Assembly: GCA_046199005.1 (NCBI GenBank)
Contig: CP176050.1
Coordinates: forward strand, 1,240,001 to 1,304,000
Origin: Ascidiimonas sp046199005
GTDB taxonomy: Bacteria > Bacteroidota > Bacteroidia > Flavobacteriales > Flavobacteriaceae
Direction of reading: 5' to 3'
Length of the DNA: 64,000 nt
Part shown: one piece after another, positions 18,501 through 25,754 of the stretch
Numbering within the stretch: position 1 is the first letter of the stretch
Layout of the letters: each line of letters begins with the position of its first letter
Position numbers and translations under genes: made by a program
The notes under the pieces: generated by a model
What the model was told of the DNA's origin: nothing
Database searches by the model: none
Seen by the model: only the letters and a program-made list of their open reading frames with translations

Positions 18501-19547
18501 TGGTTCTTGTTGTACTGTAACTGTTACCGTAGCGGTTTCATCTGGACAGGCATTTTGCCCTGGCACCGTATAAGTAAAGGTAAACGCCCCCGGATTAAGA
18601 AGTGAAGGATCGAGACTCCCACGATCTCCGTTGGCAAGTACTATAGGTCCAGACCAATTTCCTCCATTATCTGGAGTACCGCCAAGAATGTCGAATAAGT
18701 CTACTGAAGCAGTTGCATCTTCACATAGTGCAAGCGAGGCATTTTCTCCCGCGTCTACAGCGTTGTCAAATCTTACGATCGTAGCATAACGATCCTGACT
18801 CTCACAAGGGAAGGTGGTTTGAGTTGCGTAATAATCTTCATTAGGTATTAAGGGTGTTGCAGGGTCTAGAGCTAGGGTTGAAGTATTACTGTCATACCAG
18901 GTAATCTCGGTTCCATTAGCTACTAAATCTGCTACCGTATAGATAACAGGATTATCAGGGTCAATACAAAAGAATTGTTCGGGCTCACCGGTAGGTGCCC
19001 CGGGGTCTATGATTGTTACTCGTGTTGGAAGTCTTCTACTGGTACATCCGTTTTCTGTTTGTTGTACCCAATAGGTAAAACCATCTACGAGCTCAGTGGT
19101 AGACGGAAGTAAATTTCCATTGGTCTGGGCATCATACCATTCAATATTTGAACCGTCTGCGCTCAATTGAGCTATTGTGTTTACGTCTGAAGAACACCTT
19201 GATACAGCAACATCAACATTGGTAGGGGGCTCACCAAAAACACGAACCAATACGCTTGGTCGCGGTCCACAATTTCCCGAGCCGTCATCTGCAAAATAAA
19301 CAACATTATCCTGTAGAGGAACGTTTGGTGGTAATGCATTGCCTCCGGTAGCTTCTAAGTACCAAAAAACACCTCCACCTTCATCAGTAGCAGCTAAAGA
19401 ACTTACTTGAGGATTAGCAACGTCACAAAAAGTTTGATTAGTATTGGTTATAGTAGGGCATTGTCCGGTGACAAAATTTGCGCTGAGAAGAAAAACAATA
19501 ATGAAAAGGGATTTTCCAAAAGTTAACTTCCAAGTAATTTTCTTCAT
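15543..19547 (-). CDS. Large repetitive surface adhesin with type B sorting domain
   Basis: About 1,334 residues. A signal peptide (MKKITWKLTFGKSLFIIVF) leads to several Ig-like modules with Cys pairs and WYDA motifs. Nine tandem repeats of about 79 residues (16590-18755), more Ig-like modules and a C-terminal gliding-motility-associated domain with FSPNNDGINDTFEL and IYNRYGNIVYKGD follow. The last is the type B signal for the type IX secretion system. The protein is expected on the cell surface, in adhesion or gliding. Start choice: Met at 19547 gives the cleaner signal peptide; the alternative is 19565. Confidence 0.94.
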   Translation of the reverse strand: MKKITWKLTFGKSLFIIVFLLSANFVTGQCPTITNTNQTFCDVANPQVSSLAATDEGGGVFWYLEATGGNALPPNVPLQDNVVYFADDGSGNCGPRPSVLVRVFGEPPTNVDVAVSRCSSDVNTIAQLSADGSNIEWYDAQTNGNLLPSTTELVDGFTYWVQQTENGCTSRRLPTRVTIIDPGAPTGEPEQFFCIDPDNPVIYTVADLVANGTEITWYDSNTSTLALDPATPLIPNEDYYATQTTFPCESQDRYATIVRFDNAVDAGENASLALCEDATASVDLFDILGGTPDNGGNWSGPIVLANGDRGSLDPSLLNPGAFTFTYTVPGQNACPDETATVTVTVQQEPNAGEDGQTDLCSTDPAIDLFSILGGNPDAGGTWSPTLASGTGVFDPAVDTAGTYTYTVAPTSPCTNSDTATIIVNVEQAPFAGNDANVTICENDAPVDLTTLLGGSPDTGGVWSPALTSGTGVFDPAQDPAGTYTYTLAATALCPEDSATVTITIETPPNAGDDGTIELCSNDTAIDLFSLLGGNPDTGGTWLPALSSGTGVFDPAVDTQGTYTYTVSGTGVCADDTSEVAVTVEQAPFAGNDGAALICENDASFDLFTLLGGSPDSGGSWSPALASGTGVFDPTVDNAGTYAYTVAGTAICNEDTATVTITIETPPNAGEDSTNAVCSNDAPVDLFTFLGGTPDTGGTWSPALTSGTGVFDPAADTAGTYTYTVTGANACTDDSATVTISIETAPDPGINGSALYCENDPPIDLFTLLGGTPDTGGAWTPALASGTGVFDPAVDSAGTYTYTIAATDTCEAASSTVTITLETPPNAGTDASLALCTNDTTVDLFTILGGNPDSGGVWSPALTSGTGVFDPAVDTAGVYTYTVTGANACADDSAEITVSISTAPNAGANNSVTFCADDSAINLFDLLGINTDSGGNWSGPGTLTNGDQGTFDPASGTPGSYTYTVAGTGACEDATATVVVEVINPQPTITPGNEIFCAVDNPTIADLIANITPDQAGTITVYDAAVNGNSIDPPTALVDGTTYYITETDTASGCETTNRLEVIIAINDPASPTISTSDVAFCLIDQPIVGDLNNLVTSGGTIVWYDALQNGLAFSDSDPLVTGTYYAATQDNNGCTSTTRIALNVTVNNNPAPSLINEGNLFCGASDPTLSDLENNLQFDSGLTILWYDAQDGGTQLNTSTPLLNGETYYAATFNSTTGCESFDRLPITVDLTDCDPNEFTLFIPDGFSPNNDGINDTFELVDIQFLFPDYTIEIYNRYGNIVYKGDASAPFWNGVSNQTRTIGNNVVPNGVYFYIINFNRGDMAPKQGRLYLNR
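16590..18755 (-). repeat. Nine tandem 79-residue repeats inside the adhesin
   Basis: Nine units of 79 residues (first 85, second 80, last 83). Each begins near NAG/FAG, has a Cys-x-N-D motif about ten residues in, DLF-x-LLGG, the stretch SGTGVFDPA and TYTYTV, and ends in TVTITIETPP or similar. Units 3 to 8 are the most alike. The DNA period is about 237 bases. It is a protein repeat with diverged codons, not a CRISPR array. Confidence 0.9.
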
Positions 19548-19751
19548 AAAGAAAGTTTTAAACATTACTTTTATCCTTGAAGTAAGGTACTTTTGGACAG
19601 TAAAAAAGCAATATTTCTTTCAAATTACGGTTTTATTGTCGTTTTTTTCGACTAAAAGCGTAATTTTTCGGTCTAAATGTTAAAACAAAAATAATTATTT
19701 TAACAAAACTTTAATTCACTGTTGTTTTTTAAATTTTGTTTTTTGCAAAAT

Positions 19752-20711
19752 ATGAGACAGATTCTTTTATTTTTCATGTTATTTCCTTGCTTAAATTATG
19801 GGCAATCTTCACTCATTGCGAATGTAGATAAGCTAATAGCTGGCAAACAATTTCAACAGGCAGAGAAGGTATTACTAGAGGCACTTCCAGAAAATACTAA
19901 CAATATTGAGATATTGGAACGGATCGGAGATGTTTACGGGCATCAAAAAAAATGGGAAAAGGCGGCAAAGTATTATAAAAAGTTAAGAGATTTAAAGCCG
20001 GAAGTTGCAGAATATCATTATAAATATGGAGGAGTGTTGGGAATGAAAGCACTTCAAAATAAATTGAAAGCTATAGGGTTGGTAGGAGATATCAAATCTT
20101 CATTCACAAGAGCAGCAGAATTAGACGAAAATCATATTGAAGCCAGATGGGCTCTTGTAGAATTATACATGCAATTACCGGGTATTATTGGTGGCAGCAA
20201 AAAAAAATCACTCAAATACGCAGAACAACTTCAGGAATTATCTCCAGTTGATGGCTATTTGGCTAAAGGTTATATTTATGAATACGATAATGAGCCTGAA
20301 AAAGCGGAATATTATTATAAAGAAGCGATCAGAGTGGGTGGGTCGGTTACTTGTTACCAAAAGTTAACTGATCTTTATACAGAAAAAATGAATAAACCAT
20401 CTGAAGCAATTGGCACGATAGAAGAAGCTTACCAAAAGCATAAACGGAATGCATTGCATTATCAAATCGGAAAAGTGAGTTCCGATTATAAAATAGAATT
20501 GGATAAGGGCATACAATGCCTAAAACGATATATTGAAAATTACAAAATTTCAGATGGTGTTCCTCTTGAATGGGCCTACTACAGAATGGCAAAAATATAT
20601 CGCCATAAAAGGGATGCAGTAAGTGCAACTACTTGGATCGACAAGGCGCTTAAAAAAAGAAAAAATTTTAAGGAAGCGTTAAAAGAAAAGGCGCTTATCG
20701 AAAAGCTCTAG
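19752..20711 (+). CDS. TPR repeat periplasmic protein
   Basis: About 319 residues starting with the signal peptide MRQILLFFMLFPCLNYGQ. The remainder is a series of tetratricopeptide-like helices (for example WEKAAKYYKKLRDLKPE and PEKAEYYYKEAIRVGG). Such proteins mediate protein-protein contacts in the periplasm. ATG 19752 is chosen over the TTG at 19722 because it begins the signal peptide. It is divergent from the adhesin operon, so the two might share a control region, but no specific link is visible. Function unassigned. Confidence 0.9.
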   Translation: MRQILLFFMLFPCLNYGQSSLIANVDKLIAGKQFQQAEKVLLEALPENTNNIEILERIGDVYGHQKKWEKAAKYYKKLRDLKPEVAEYHYKYGGVLGMKALQNKLKAIGLVGDIKSSFTRAAELDENHIEARWALVELYMQLPGIIGGSKKKSLKYAEQLQELSPVDGYLAKGYIYEYDNEPEKAEYYYKEAIRVGGSVTCYQKLTDLYTEKMNKPSEAIGTIEEAYQKHKRNALHYQIGKVSSDYKIELDKGIQCLKRYIENYKISDGVPLEWAYYRMAKIYRHKRDAVSATTWIDKALKKRKNFKEALKEKALIEKL

Positions 20712-20724
20712 ATTTCCCATTGAA

Positions 20725-22344
20725 TTATAAGATCTCCATGGTTCCTTCTATTGCTATAAGGTCACTATCTTCTTCTAACTCGGAAATGAAACCGGGCAGA
20801 TCCATGGGTCTGTACATAGTGGGATATTGATATGTGTTTACAATTATTGCGGGTGTAAACATGAGTTCGTTACGTGCGTTTTCCATATATTGATCCTGAA
20901 GTAGCCTCATGATACGAGGATCTGTTTCTGTTGAGGTACGATATTTAGATAACCATTGCTTAGCGTCTTTATTGGCAAACCAGAAATCCATAGCTTCCAA
21001 AAGTGCGTCTGCACCCTGATTTTCAAATATTTCTACGAAACCCTGATGTAAAAGTTTGGCTGTTTTATCAGCTTTATCTGTGTTAATATTGAATCGCATA
21101 AAAATGGCAACATCCATGCCATTTCGCTTTACAATATCATGAATAGCTCTATGAGCGCCTTCACAAAATCTACAGAAAGGATTGGTAATAAGGCTAATAC
21201 GAAGATGCGCAGAAGAATTTCCCAATGTCAACGGTGAATTCATGATAACAGACTCTACCTGTTTTTCTGTCTTTAATGTATTTTTAAACAGCGTATAATT
21301 TCTTCTGAATCGCATTGCTTCGAGCTTCGCTGATTTCAGATCAAAAAATTCTTTGAAAAACGGTTTAATCTGTAACCATGCAGCCAGGAAAAAAAGATAA
21401 ATACTAGCTACTAAAAATAGTCCTACAACACTTACATTACTAAAAATTGCTTCTTGAGAAGTCATAAGAACTAAGAGCTGTATCACTATTACTCCTGCTA
21501 TTCCCAGGCAAACAGGACACCATTTTTTAGCCACTCTTAATTGATAATAAATGGAAAAAACTATGATGGGAACTGCGATTCCCAGAGAGATCAGGGTTAA
21601 CTGAGTAAAAGAAGTTTGATATGAATTTAGCCCAAAAATCAATAAAGCAAGTAATTGTGAGGAAAAATAAATAATGCTGATATCACTTAAACCGAGGATA
21701 CCCAACAGTTTTACATTTTCTGATGTTATGACCGCATGACAATCTGTATTTGCTGAAGCATTACATACTCCGGAAGTTACTGAGCTTTTTACCCCAAATT
21801 CCTGCTTCAATGCTTCCAGAGCGAGAAAAATACCCGAGATGGAGAGCAAACCAAAACCAGCAAATACAACAGGTGTTATTGCCGAAGTAAGGGCAAATAA
21901 GACAACGAGTAATACAGCGATAAATAGAATAATTTTTGAAAAGGAAGTACCTTTCTTAGAACTTTGTAATGTGTCATTGGTTTGTTCGGCAACTAAGACG
22001 ATACCGGACCACAAATTCATAAAATTATCCAGATTTATAAATTTAAGATTTCCATCTAAAAGGTATTCAAATCCTCCAGACTTTCTTTCTACGAGTGCAA
22101 GAAAAGATGCATGTCCTTCCGGTTCCAGCAAGGCGATAAATCTATTGGGCAAATTCTCCCATTGATCCTTTGGAATTCTGGTAGCGAGATTATCTACATT
22201 AAAAAAGCTTAAAGATTCACTAAAAGCTAAAAGCGATGGGTAATCAGGATGCGTCTCCGTCTGAAATTTATACTCGTCAAAATCAATGCGAATATTTTCT
22301 TTCTTGAGATATTCGATTATAAATTCGAATTGATCTTTCGCCAT
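20725..22344 (-). CDS. VKOR-thioredoxin membrane fusion with C39-like N-domain
   Basis: A 539-residue protein in three parts. Residues 1-120 resemble a C39 peptidase-like domain (GHASFLALV with His78, then LDNFMNLWSGIVLV) but contain no Cys, so it cannot be a peptidase. Residues 135-325 are membrane helices of a VKOR domain with loop Cys194 and Cys202 and the active site CPVC (276-279). Residues 375-539 are a thioredoxin-like domain with CRFC (391-394). VKOR enzymes oxidise partner thioredoxins using quinone, making disulfides in the periplasm. A double-glycine-leader peptide gene lies 125 bases upstream, hinting that the degenerate C39 domain binds leader peptides. Confidence 0.9.
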   Translation of the reverse strand: MAKDQFEFIIEYLKKENIRIDFDEYKFQTETHPDYPSLLAFSESLSFFNVDNLATRIPKDQWENLPNRFIALLEPEGHASFLALVERKSGGFEYLLDGNLKFINLDNFMNLWSGIVLVAEQTNDTLQSSKKGTSFSKIILFIAVLLVVLFALTSAITPVVFAGFGLLSISGIFLALEALKQEFGVKSSVTSGVCNASANTDCHAVITSENVKLLGILGLSDISIIYFSSQLLALLIFGLNSYQTSFTQLTLISLGIAVPIIVFSIYYQLRVAKKWCPVCLGIAGVIVIQLLVLMTSQEAIFSNVSVVGLFLVASIYLFFLAAWLQIKPFFKEFFDLKSAKLEAMRFRRNYTLFKNTLKTEKQVESVIMNSPLTLGNSSAHLRISLITNPFCRFCEGAHRAIHDIVKRNGMDVAIFMRFNINTDKADKTAKLLHQGFVEIFENQGADALLEAMDFWFANKDAKQWLSKYRTSTETDPRIMRLLQDQYMENARNELMFTPAIIVNTYQYPTMYRPMDLPGFISELEEDSDLIAIEGTMEIL

Positions 22345-22469
22345 AATAATTTTTTTCTTCTATAAAAGTAAGTAAATTATACAAAAAAAACACGATTAAT
22401 ACGGGTGATTCTACATCTTGAGCTGTCCCAATACTTGTTAAATCACTCAGGAAATGAGGAAACAAACTT

Positions 22470-22592
22470 TTAATATACGCCGTTGCAGGAGCAGCTAAAC
22501 TTACGAGATGGCTGTCTGTCTTTAAGAGCCGTTCTTCCTCCCTGAATATTTTTCAAACCGTCTCTGGATAATTTTTTTACTGGCGCATCCAA
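22470..22592 (-). CDS. Double-glycine-leader small peptide, RiPP/bacteriocin-like precursor candidate
   Basis: A 40-codon frame read on the minus strand. The leader runs LDAPVKKLSRDGLKNIQGG and ends in Gly-Gly, like leaders of Bacteroidota double-glycine peptides. The following 21-residue core is basic and ends near C34-S-C36 before a terminal Tyr. The only in-frame start is TTG at 22592. An ATG at 22600-22598 is out of frame by one base of a five-A run; one more A would give MKKLDAPVKKL. The gene is followed, same strand, by the VKOR/C39-like/thioredoxin gene, a fitting partner. The product, modification and expression are not shown by the sequence. Confidence 0.6.
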   Translation of the reverse strand: MDAPVKKLSRDGLKNIQGGRTALKDRQPSRKFSCSCNGVY

Positions 22593-22823
22593 TTTTTCAT
22601 AAGTATGTTTTTAGTTGATATCTTCTTGTGGGAATATTATTTTGGCACCGCCAAAGGTCTAATATCCCGAGGCTTGCCTTGAGGTAGTTTGCTTTAAAGG
22701 AAGTTTTTAACTACATGTTAGTATTGGTTTTATCCCAATGAGGATGTATTTAAGACTGCACGAAGCTCCTATTTTGCGGTTAAATTTATTAGATGCAGTT
22801 CCGAATTCAGTAGCGAACATTTC

Positions 22824-22831
22824 TATATTTG
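22824..22831 (+). promoter_or_regulatory. -7 box of mpl promoter
   Basis: TATATTTG matches TAnnTTTG and ends 21 bases before the mpl start. No TTTG sits at the expected distance upstream. Confidence 0.4.
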
Positions 22832-22852
22832 CACAGAGAAAAAGATTTTTAA

Positions 22853-24202
22853 ATGAACATACATTTTATAGCCATCGGAGGGAGTGCCATGCACAATCTA
22901 GCCATAGCACTTCACAAAAAGGGTTATGTGATTACGGGCAGTGATGATGTAATTTTTGAACCATCCAAATCAAGATTGGCAGCAAAAGGTTTATTACCAG
23001 CAACTGTCGGTTGGTTTCCAGACAAGATCAATGAGGATTTAGATGCTATAATTCTGGGCATGCATGCCAGACCAGAAAATCCTGAGCTAATGAAGGCACA
23101 GGAACTTGGGCTTAAGATCTATTCCTATCCGGAATTTCTTTACGAGCAATCTAACGATAAAACAAGAGTGGTGATTGGCGGAAGTCATGGCAAAACCACT
23201 ATAACGGCAATGATCTTACATGTATTAAATTATCATGATCGTGAAGTAGATTATATGGTAGGAGCTCAGTTAGAAGGGTTTGATACTATGGTACATCTTA
23301 CTTCTGAGAATGATTTTATTGTTTTGGAAGGAGATGAGTATTTATCTTCTCCTATAGATAGAAGACCTAAATTTCATCTTTACAAGCCCAATATTGCTCT
23401 ATTAAGTGGAATTTCCTGGGATCATATTAACGTGTTTCCTTCCTTTGAAATATATAAAGATCAATTCAGAATATTCCTGGACAGCATTGTAAATGGAGGC
23501 ATATTAGTTTATAATGAAGAAGATGCGCATGTAAAAGAAATAGCAGAGGCCTGTACCCGAACCATAAGGAAACATTCGTATAAACTCCCTGATTTTTCAA
23601 TCAAAGAGGGGGTCACCTATTTGGAAACTCCTGAAGGAGCTATGCCTCTTGAAATTTTCGGAAAACACAATCTTAGTAATTTAGCAGGCGCCAGATGGAT
23701 TTGTCAGCATATGGGAATTGATGAAGCAGATTTCTTTGAAGCTATCGCTTCTTTCAGAGGTGCAGCCAAGAGGCTTGAAAGAATTCCAAATGCTAATGGA
23801 TTTCCAATTTTCAAGGATTTTGCTCACTCTCCCAGTAAGGTAGAAGCGACTGTGAAAGCGGTTAAAGATCAATTTCCTGACAAGCATGTATATGCGTGTC
23901 TTGAACTGCATACTTACAGTAGTTTGAATACTTCATTTATTGATGAATACAAGGGCAGTTTGAATGTGGCAGACACTGCAATGGTTTTTTACACACCGGA
24001 AGCAATTGAAATTAAGAAATTGGAGCCAATAGATGAACATAGAATTAAAAAGGCCTTTGATAAGGATGATATTCAAATAGAAACCAGTGCTTCCATGTTT
24101 GAAGAATTCTTGCTGAATAACAATTTTGAGAACAGCGTATTACTTTTAATGAGTAGTGGCAACTATGGAGGTTTGGATTTTGAGATCCTGCAAAAATTAT
24201 AA
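22853..24202 (+). CDS. mpl: UDP-N-acetylmuramate:tripeptide ligase (Mpl)
   Basis: A 449-residue Mur ligase family enzyme. It shows the N-terminal dinucleotide-like motif IAIGGSAMHNLA, the ATP-binding GGSHGKTTITAM near residue 109, and EGDEY. Mpl joins recycled L-Ala-gamma-D-Glu-meso-DAP tripeptide to UDP-MurNAc in peptidoglycan recycling. The length and N-terminus fit Mpl more closely than MurC, but activity assignment rests on similarity. It has its own probable promoter and a terminator right at the stop. Confidence 0.9.
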   Translation: MNIHFIAIGGSAMHNLAIALHKKGYVITGSDDVIFEPSKSRLAAKGLLPATVGWFPDKINEDLDAIILGMHARPENPELMKAQELGLKIYSYPEFLYEQSNDKTRVVIGGSHGKTTITAMILHVLNYHDREVDYMVGAQLEGFDTMVHLTSENDFIVLEGDEYLSSPIDRRPKFHLYKPNIALLSGISWDHINVFPSFEIYKDQFRIFLDSIVNGGILVYNEEDAHVKEIAEACTRTIRKHSYKLPDFSIKEGVTYLETPEGAMPLEIFGKHNLSNLAGARWICQHMGIDEADFFEAIASFRGAAKRLERIPNANGFPIFKDFAHSPSKVEATVKAVKDQFPDKHVYACLELHTYSSLNTSFIDEYKGSLNVADTAMVFYTPEAIEIKKLEPIDEHRIKKAFDKDDIQIETSASMFEEFLLNNNFENSVLLLMSSGNYGGLDFEILQKL

Positions 24203-24233
24203 GAGCGCTATCAAATTTAAGATAACGCTCTTT
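24201..24233 (+). terminator. Terminator of mpl
   Basis: Inverted repeat AAGAGCG (24201-24207) with CGCTCTT (24226-24232), extended inside by TATC/GATA across one mismatch. It overlaps the mpl stop codon and ends in TTT. Confidence 0.75.
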
Positions 24234-24240
24234 AAGTAGT

Positions 24241-24468
24241 TTACTCTCCTTTTTCGGCTTCCTGAACCGTTTCGGGCTCAGCGGCTGCCTCAGAAGATCC
24301 GGCGAAGAACAATACAGCTCCCAGGATAATCATGGAAGCGCGAATGATCCAACCGGCAGTTTCTCCCCAGGAATCTATCCACATAAGTAATGTGAAATTC
24401 ATGTCCAGAAAACTTAAAATAACTGATCCGATGCCAAAAATGGCAAGATACGTTCCGATTTGTCGCAT
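24241..24468 (-). CDS. Small two-helix membrane protein, hypothetical
   Basis: A 75-residue protein with two hydrophobic segments (about residues 5-30 and 42-60) and an acidic, alanine-rich tail (EAAAEPETVQEAEKGE). I do not recognise a named family. The organised membrane topology and clean start suggest a real gene. It shares the minus strand with the DUF1569 gene upstream (31-base gap), so both may be one transcript. Confidence 0.75.
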   Translation of the reverse strand: MRQIGTYLAIFGIGSVILSFLDMNFTLLMWIDSWGETAGWIIRASMIILGAVLFFAGSSEAAAEPETVQEAEKGE

Positions 24469-24499
24469 ATAAGTGGTGTTTATGGTTACTTAGGTTGAT

Positions 24500-24952
24500 T
24501 CAGGTATTAAATTGTTTTAAATGATGATCAAGATGTTTGAATTGCATTTGTCCCCATTGTTCCTTCGTAAATGTTCCAAAATAAGGATGTGGCATCCATT
24601 CATTCTGATCTCTTCTTTCATAAAATGCATGAATTAAATTCAGTAATTCTTCTTTTTCTTGTTCAATAGTAAACTCTTCTTTAGCTACAAACGCTTCTGG
24701 AGTTGGTAAATTGTGTTTCCAGGGTTTGTCATTATAAAGTGAAGATTTAAATAATCGAAATAGCAGTTTCTTTACAGGATTAATCTTTATACTTTTTTGT
24801 TCTTTTCGCAAGGCTATTTTTAAAGGAGCTTTACAATGCCATAACATTTGGGCAGGCGTCATTGAGCCCCACTTTCTTTCACTTGTGTTGGAAATAGACT
24901 GAACTCTTTGAACTATAGATTGTAAAGAGTGCTTTTCAAAAAGTGATTGCAT
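24500..24952 (-). CDS. DUF1569 family protein (DinB-like fold)
   Basis: A 150-residue protein. It has WGSMTPAQMLWHCKAPL near residues 28-44 and a C-terminal TKEQWGQMQFKHLDHHLKQF. These are hallmarks of DUF1569, a branch of the DinB/YfiT metal-binding helical bundle, with His residues at the expected places. Members may bind a metal or transfer small thiols, but function is unknown. Its start region overlaps nothing after the radC start is trimmed to 25012; the two genes are divergent. Confidence 0.88.
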   Translation of the reverse strand: MQSLFEKHSLQSIVQRVQSISNTSERKWGSMTPAQMLWHCKAPLKIALRKEQKSIKINPVKKLLFRLFKSSLYNDKPWKHNLPTPEAFVAKEEFTIEQEKEELLNLIHAFYERRDQNEWMPHPYFGTFTKEQWGQMQFKHLDHHLKQFNT

Positions 24953-25011
24953 ATCTTCAATTTATACCGAGGGAAATTTACAATATTTTTATACATTTGA
25001 AAAATTTAAAA

Positions 25012-25710
25012 ATGAAGGAAAAATCAACATATTATAGCATAAAAAACTGGTCTGAGGCAGATAGACCCCGAGAAAAACTATTAAATAAAGGGTGTCATGT
25101 TTTAAGTGATTCAGAGTTGTTAGCTATATTGTTGGGAAGTGGAAGCAAGTCTGAAAGTGCTGTTGATCTTGCTAAGCGTATTCTATTTTCAACAGATAAT
25201 AATCTCAATACACTGGGAAAATTGTCCATTGAAAATCTAAAAACCTTTAAAGGCATTGGCGAAGCAAAAGCGGTAACCATCACCGCTGCCCTGGAATTAG
25301 GCAGAAGGCGCAGATCTGAAGAGACACCAGATAAGATCCGAATTAATTCCAGTACTGGAGCCTTTGAATTTTTACAACCCATTATCGGAGAGTTACCTCA
25401 TGAAGAATTTTGGATTATCTATTTAAATAATTCGAATAAAGTACTTAAGTTTTTTCAGGTAAGCAAGGGAGGTATCACAGGTACACTTGTTGATGTTAGG
25501 ATCGTTTTAAAAAAGGCGCTTGAGGCTGGTGCTACTTCTTTAATTCTCGCACATAATCATCCTTCTGGGGCGCTTCGTCCCAGTGAATCCGATAAAAAAC
25601 TTACGTATAAGTTAAGAACGGCCTGTGAAAGTCTCGATATTAAAATCCTGGATCACCTCATTGTTACGGAAAAAGCGTATTTTAGCTTTGCTGACGAGAG
25701 TTTGTTGTAA
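25012..25710 (+). CDS. radC: RadC/JAB-domain protein
   Basis: A 232-residue protein of the UPF0758/RadC family. The helix-hairpin-helix-like N-part reads DSELLAILLGSG, with a second element LKTFKGIGEAKA. The C-terminal JAB/MPN domain has HNHPSGALRPSESD, carrying the metal-binding His residues and Asp. Often called a DNA repair protein, its true role is unsettled. ATG at 25012 is preferred to the open frame starting at 24943, which would run into the divergent DUF1569 gene. Confidence 0.93.
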   Translation: MKEKSTYYSIKNWSEADRPREKLLNKGCHVLSDSELLAILLGSGSKSESAVDLAKRILFSTDNNLNTLGKLSIENLKTFKGIGEAKAVTITAALELGRRRRSEETPDKIRINSSTGAFEFLQPIIGELPHEEFWIIYLNNSNKVLKFFQVSKGGITGTLVDVRIVLKKALEAGATSLILAHNHPSGALRPSESDKKLTYKLRTACESLDIKILDHLIVTEKAYFSFADESLL

Positions 25711-25754
25711 GAACAGACTGATAATCGCAAATCTTTGTTGATTATGATCAAACT

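Larger units (their letters stand above)
22345..22852. other. 508-base stretch between VKOR gene and mpl
   Basis: It holds the small peptide gene on the minus strand (22470-22592), a 125-base A/T-rich gap before the VKOR gene, and the mpl promoter -7 box. The part between 22600 and 22800 shows no convincing gene on either strand; only short open stretches without start codons were seen. Confidence 0.6.

Noticed and set aside
16590..18755. Regular repeats of about 237 bases that could suggest a CRISPR array or satellite
   Set aside because: The repeats are protein-coding, in one open frame, and diverged at codon level; no short identical repeats with unique spacers.
22283..22465. A 60-codon open stretch overlapping the VKOR start
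   Set aside because: It runs into the VKOR gene in another frame, with no conserved motif; the short GG-leader frame just upstream is far better supported.
22600..22700. A 36-codon stretch on the minus strand upstream of the peptide gene
   Set aside because: No start codon between its bounding stops, and no recognised motif.
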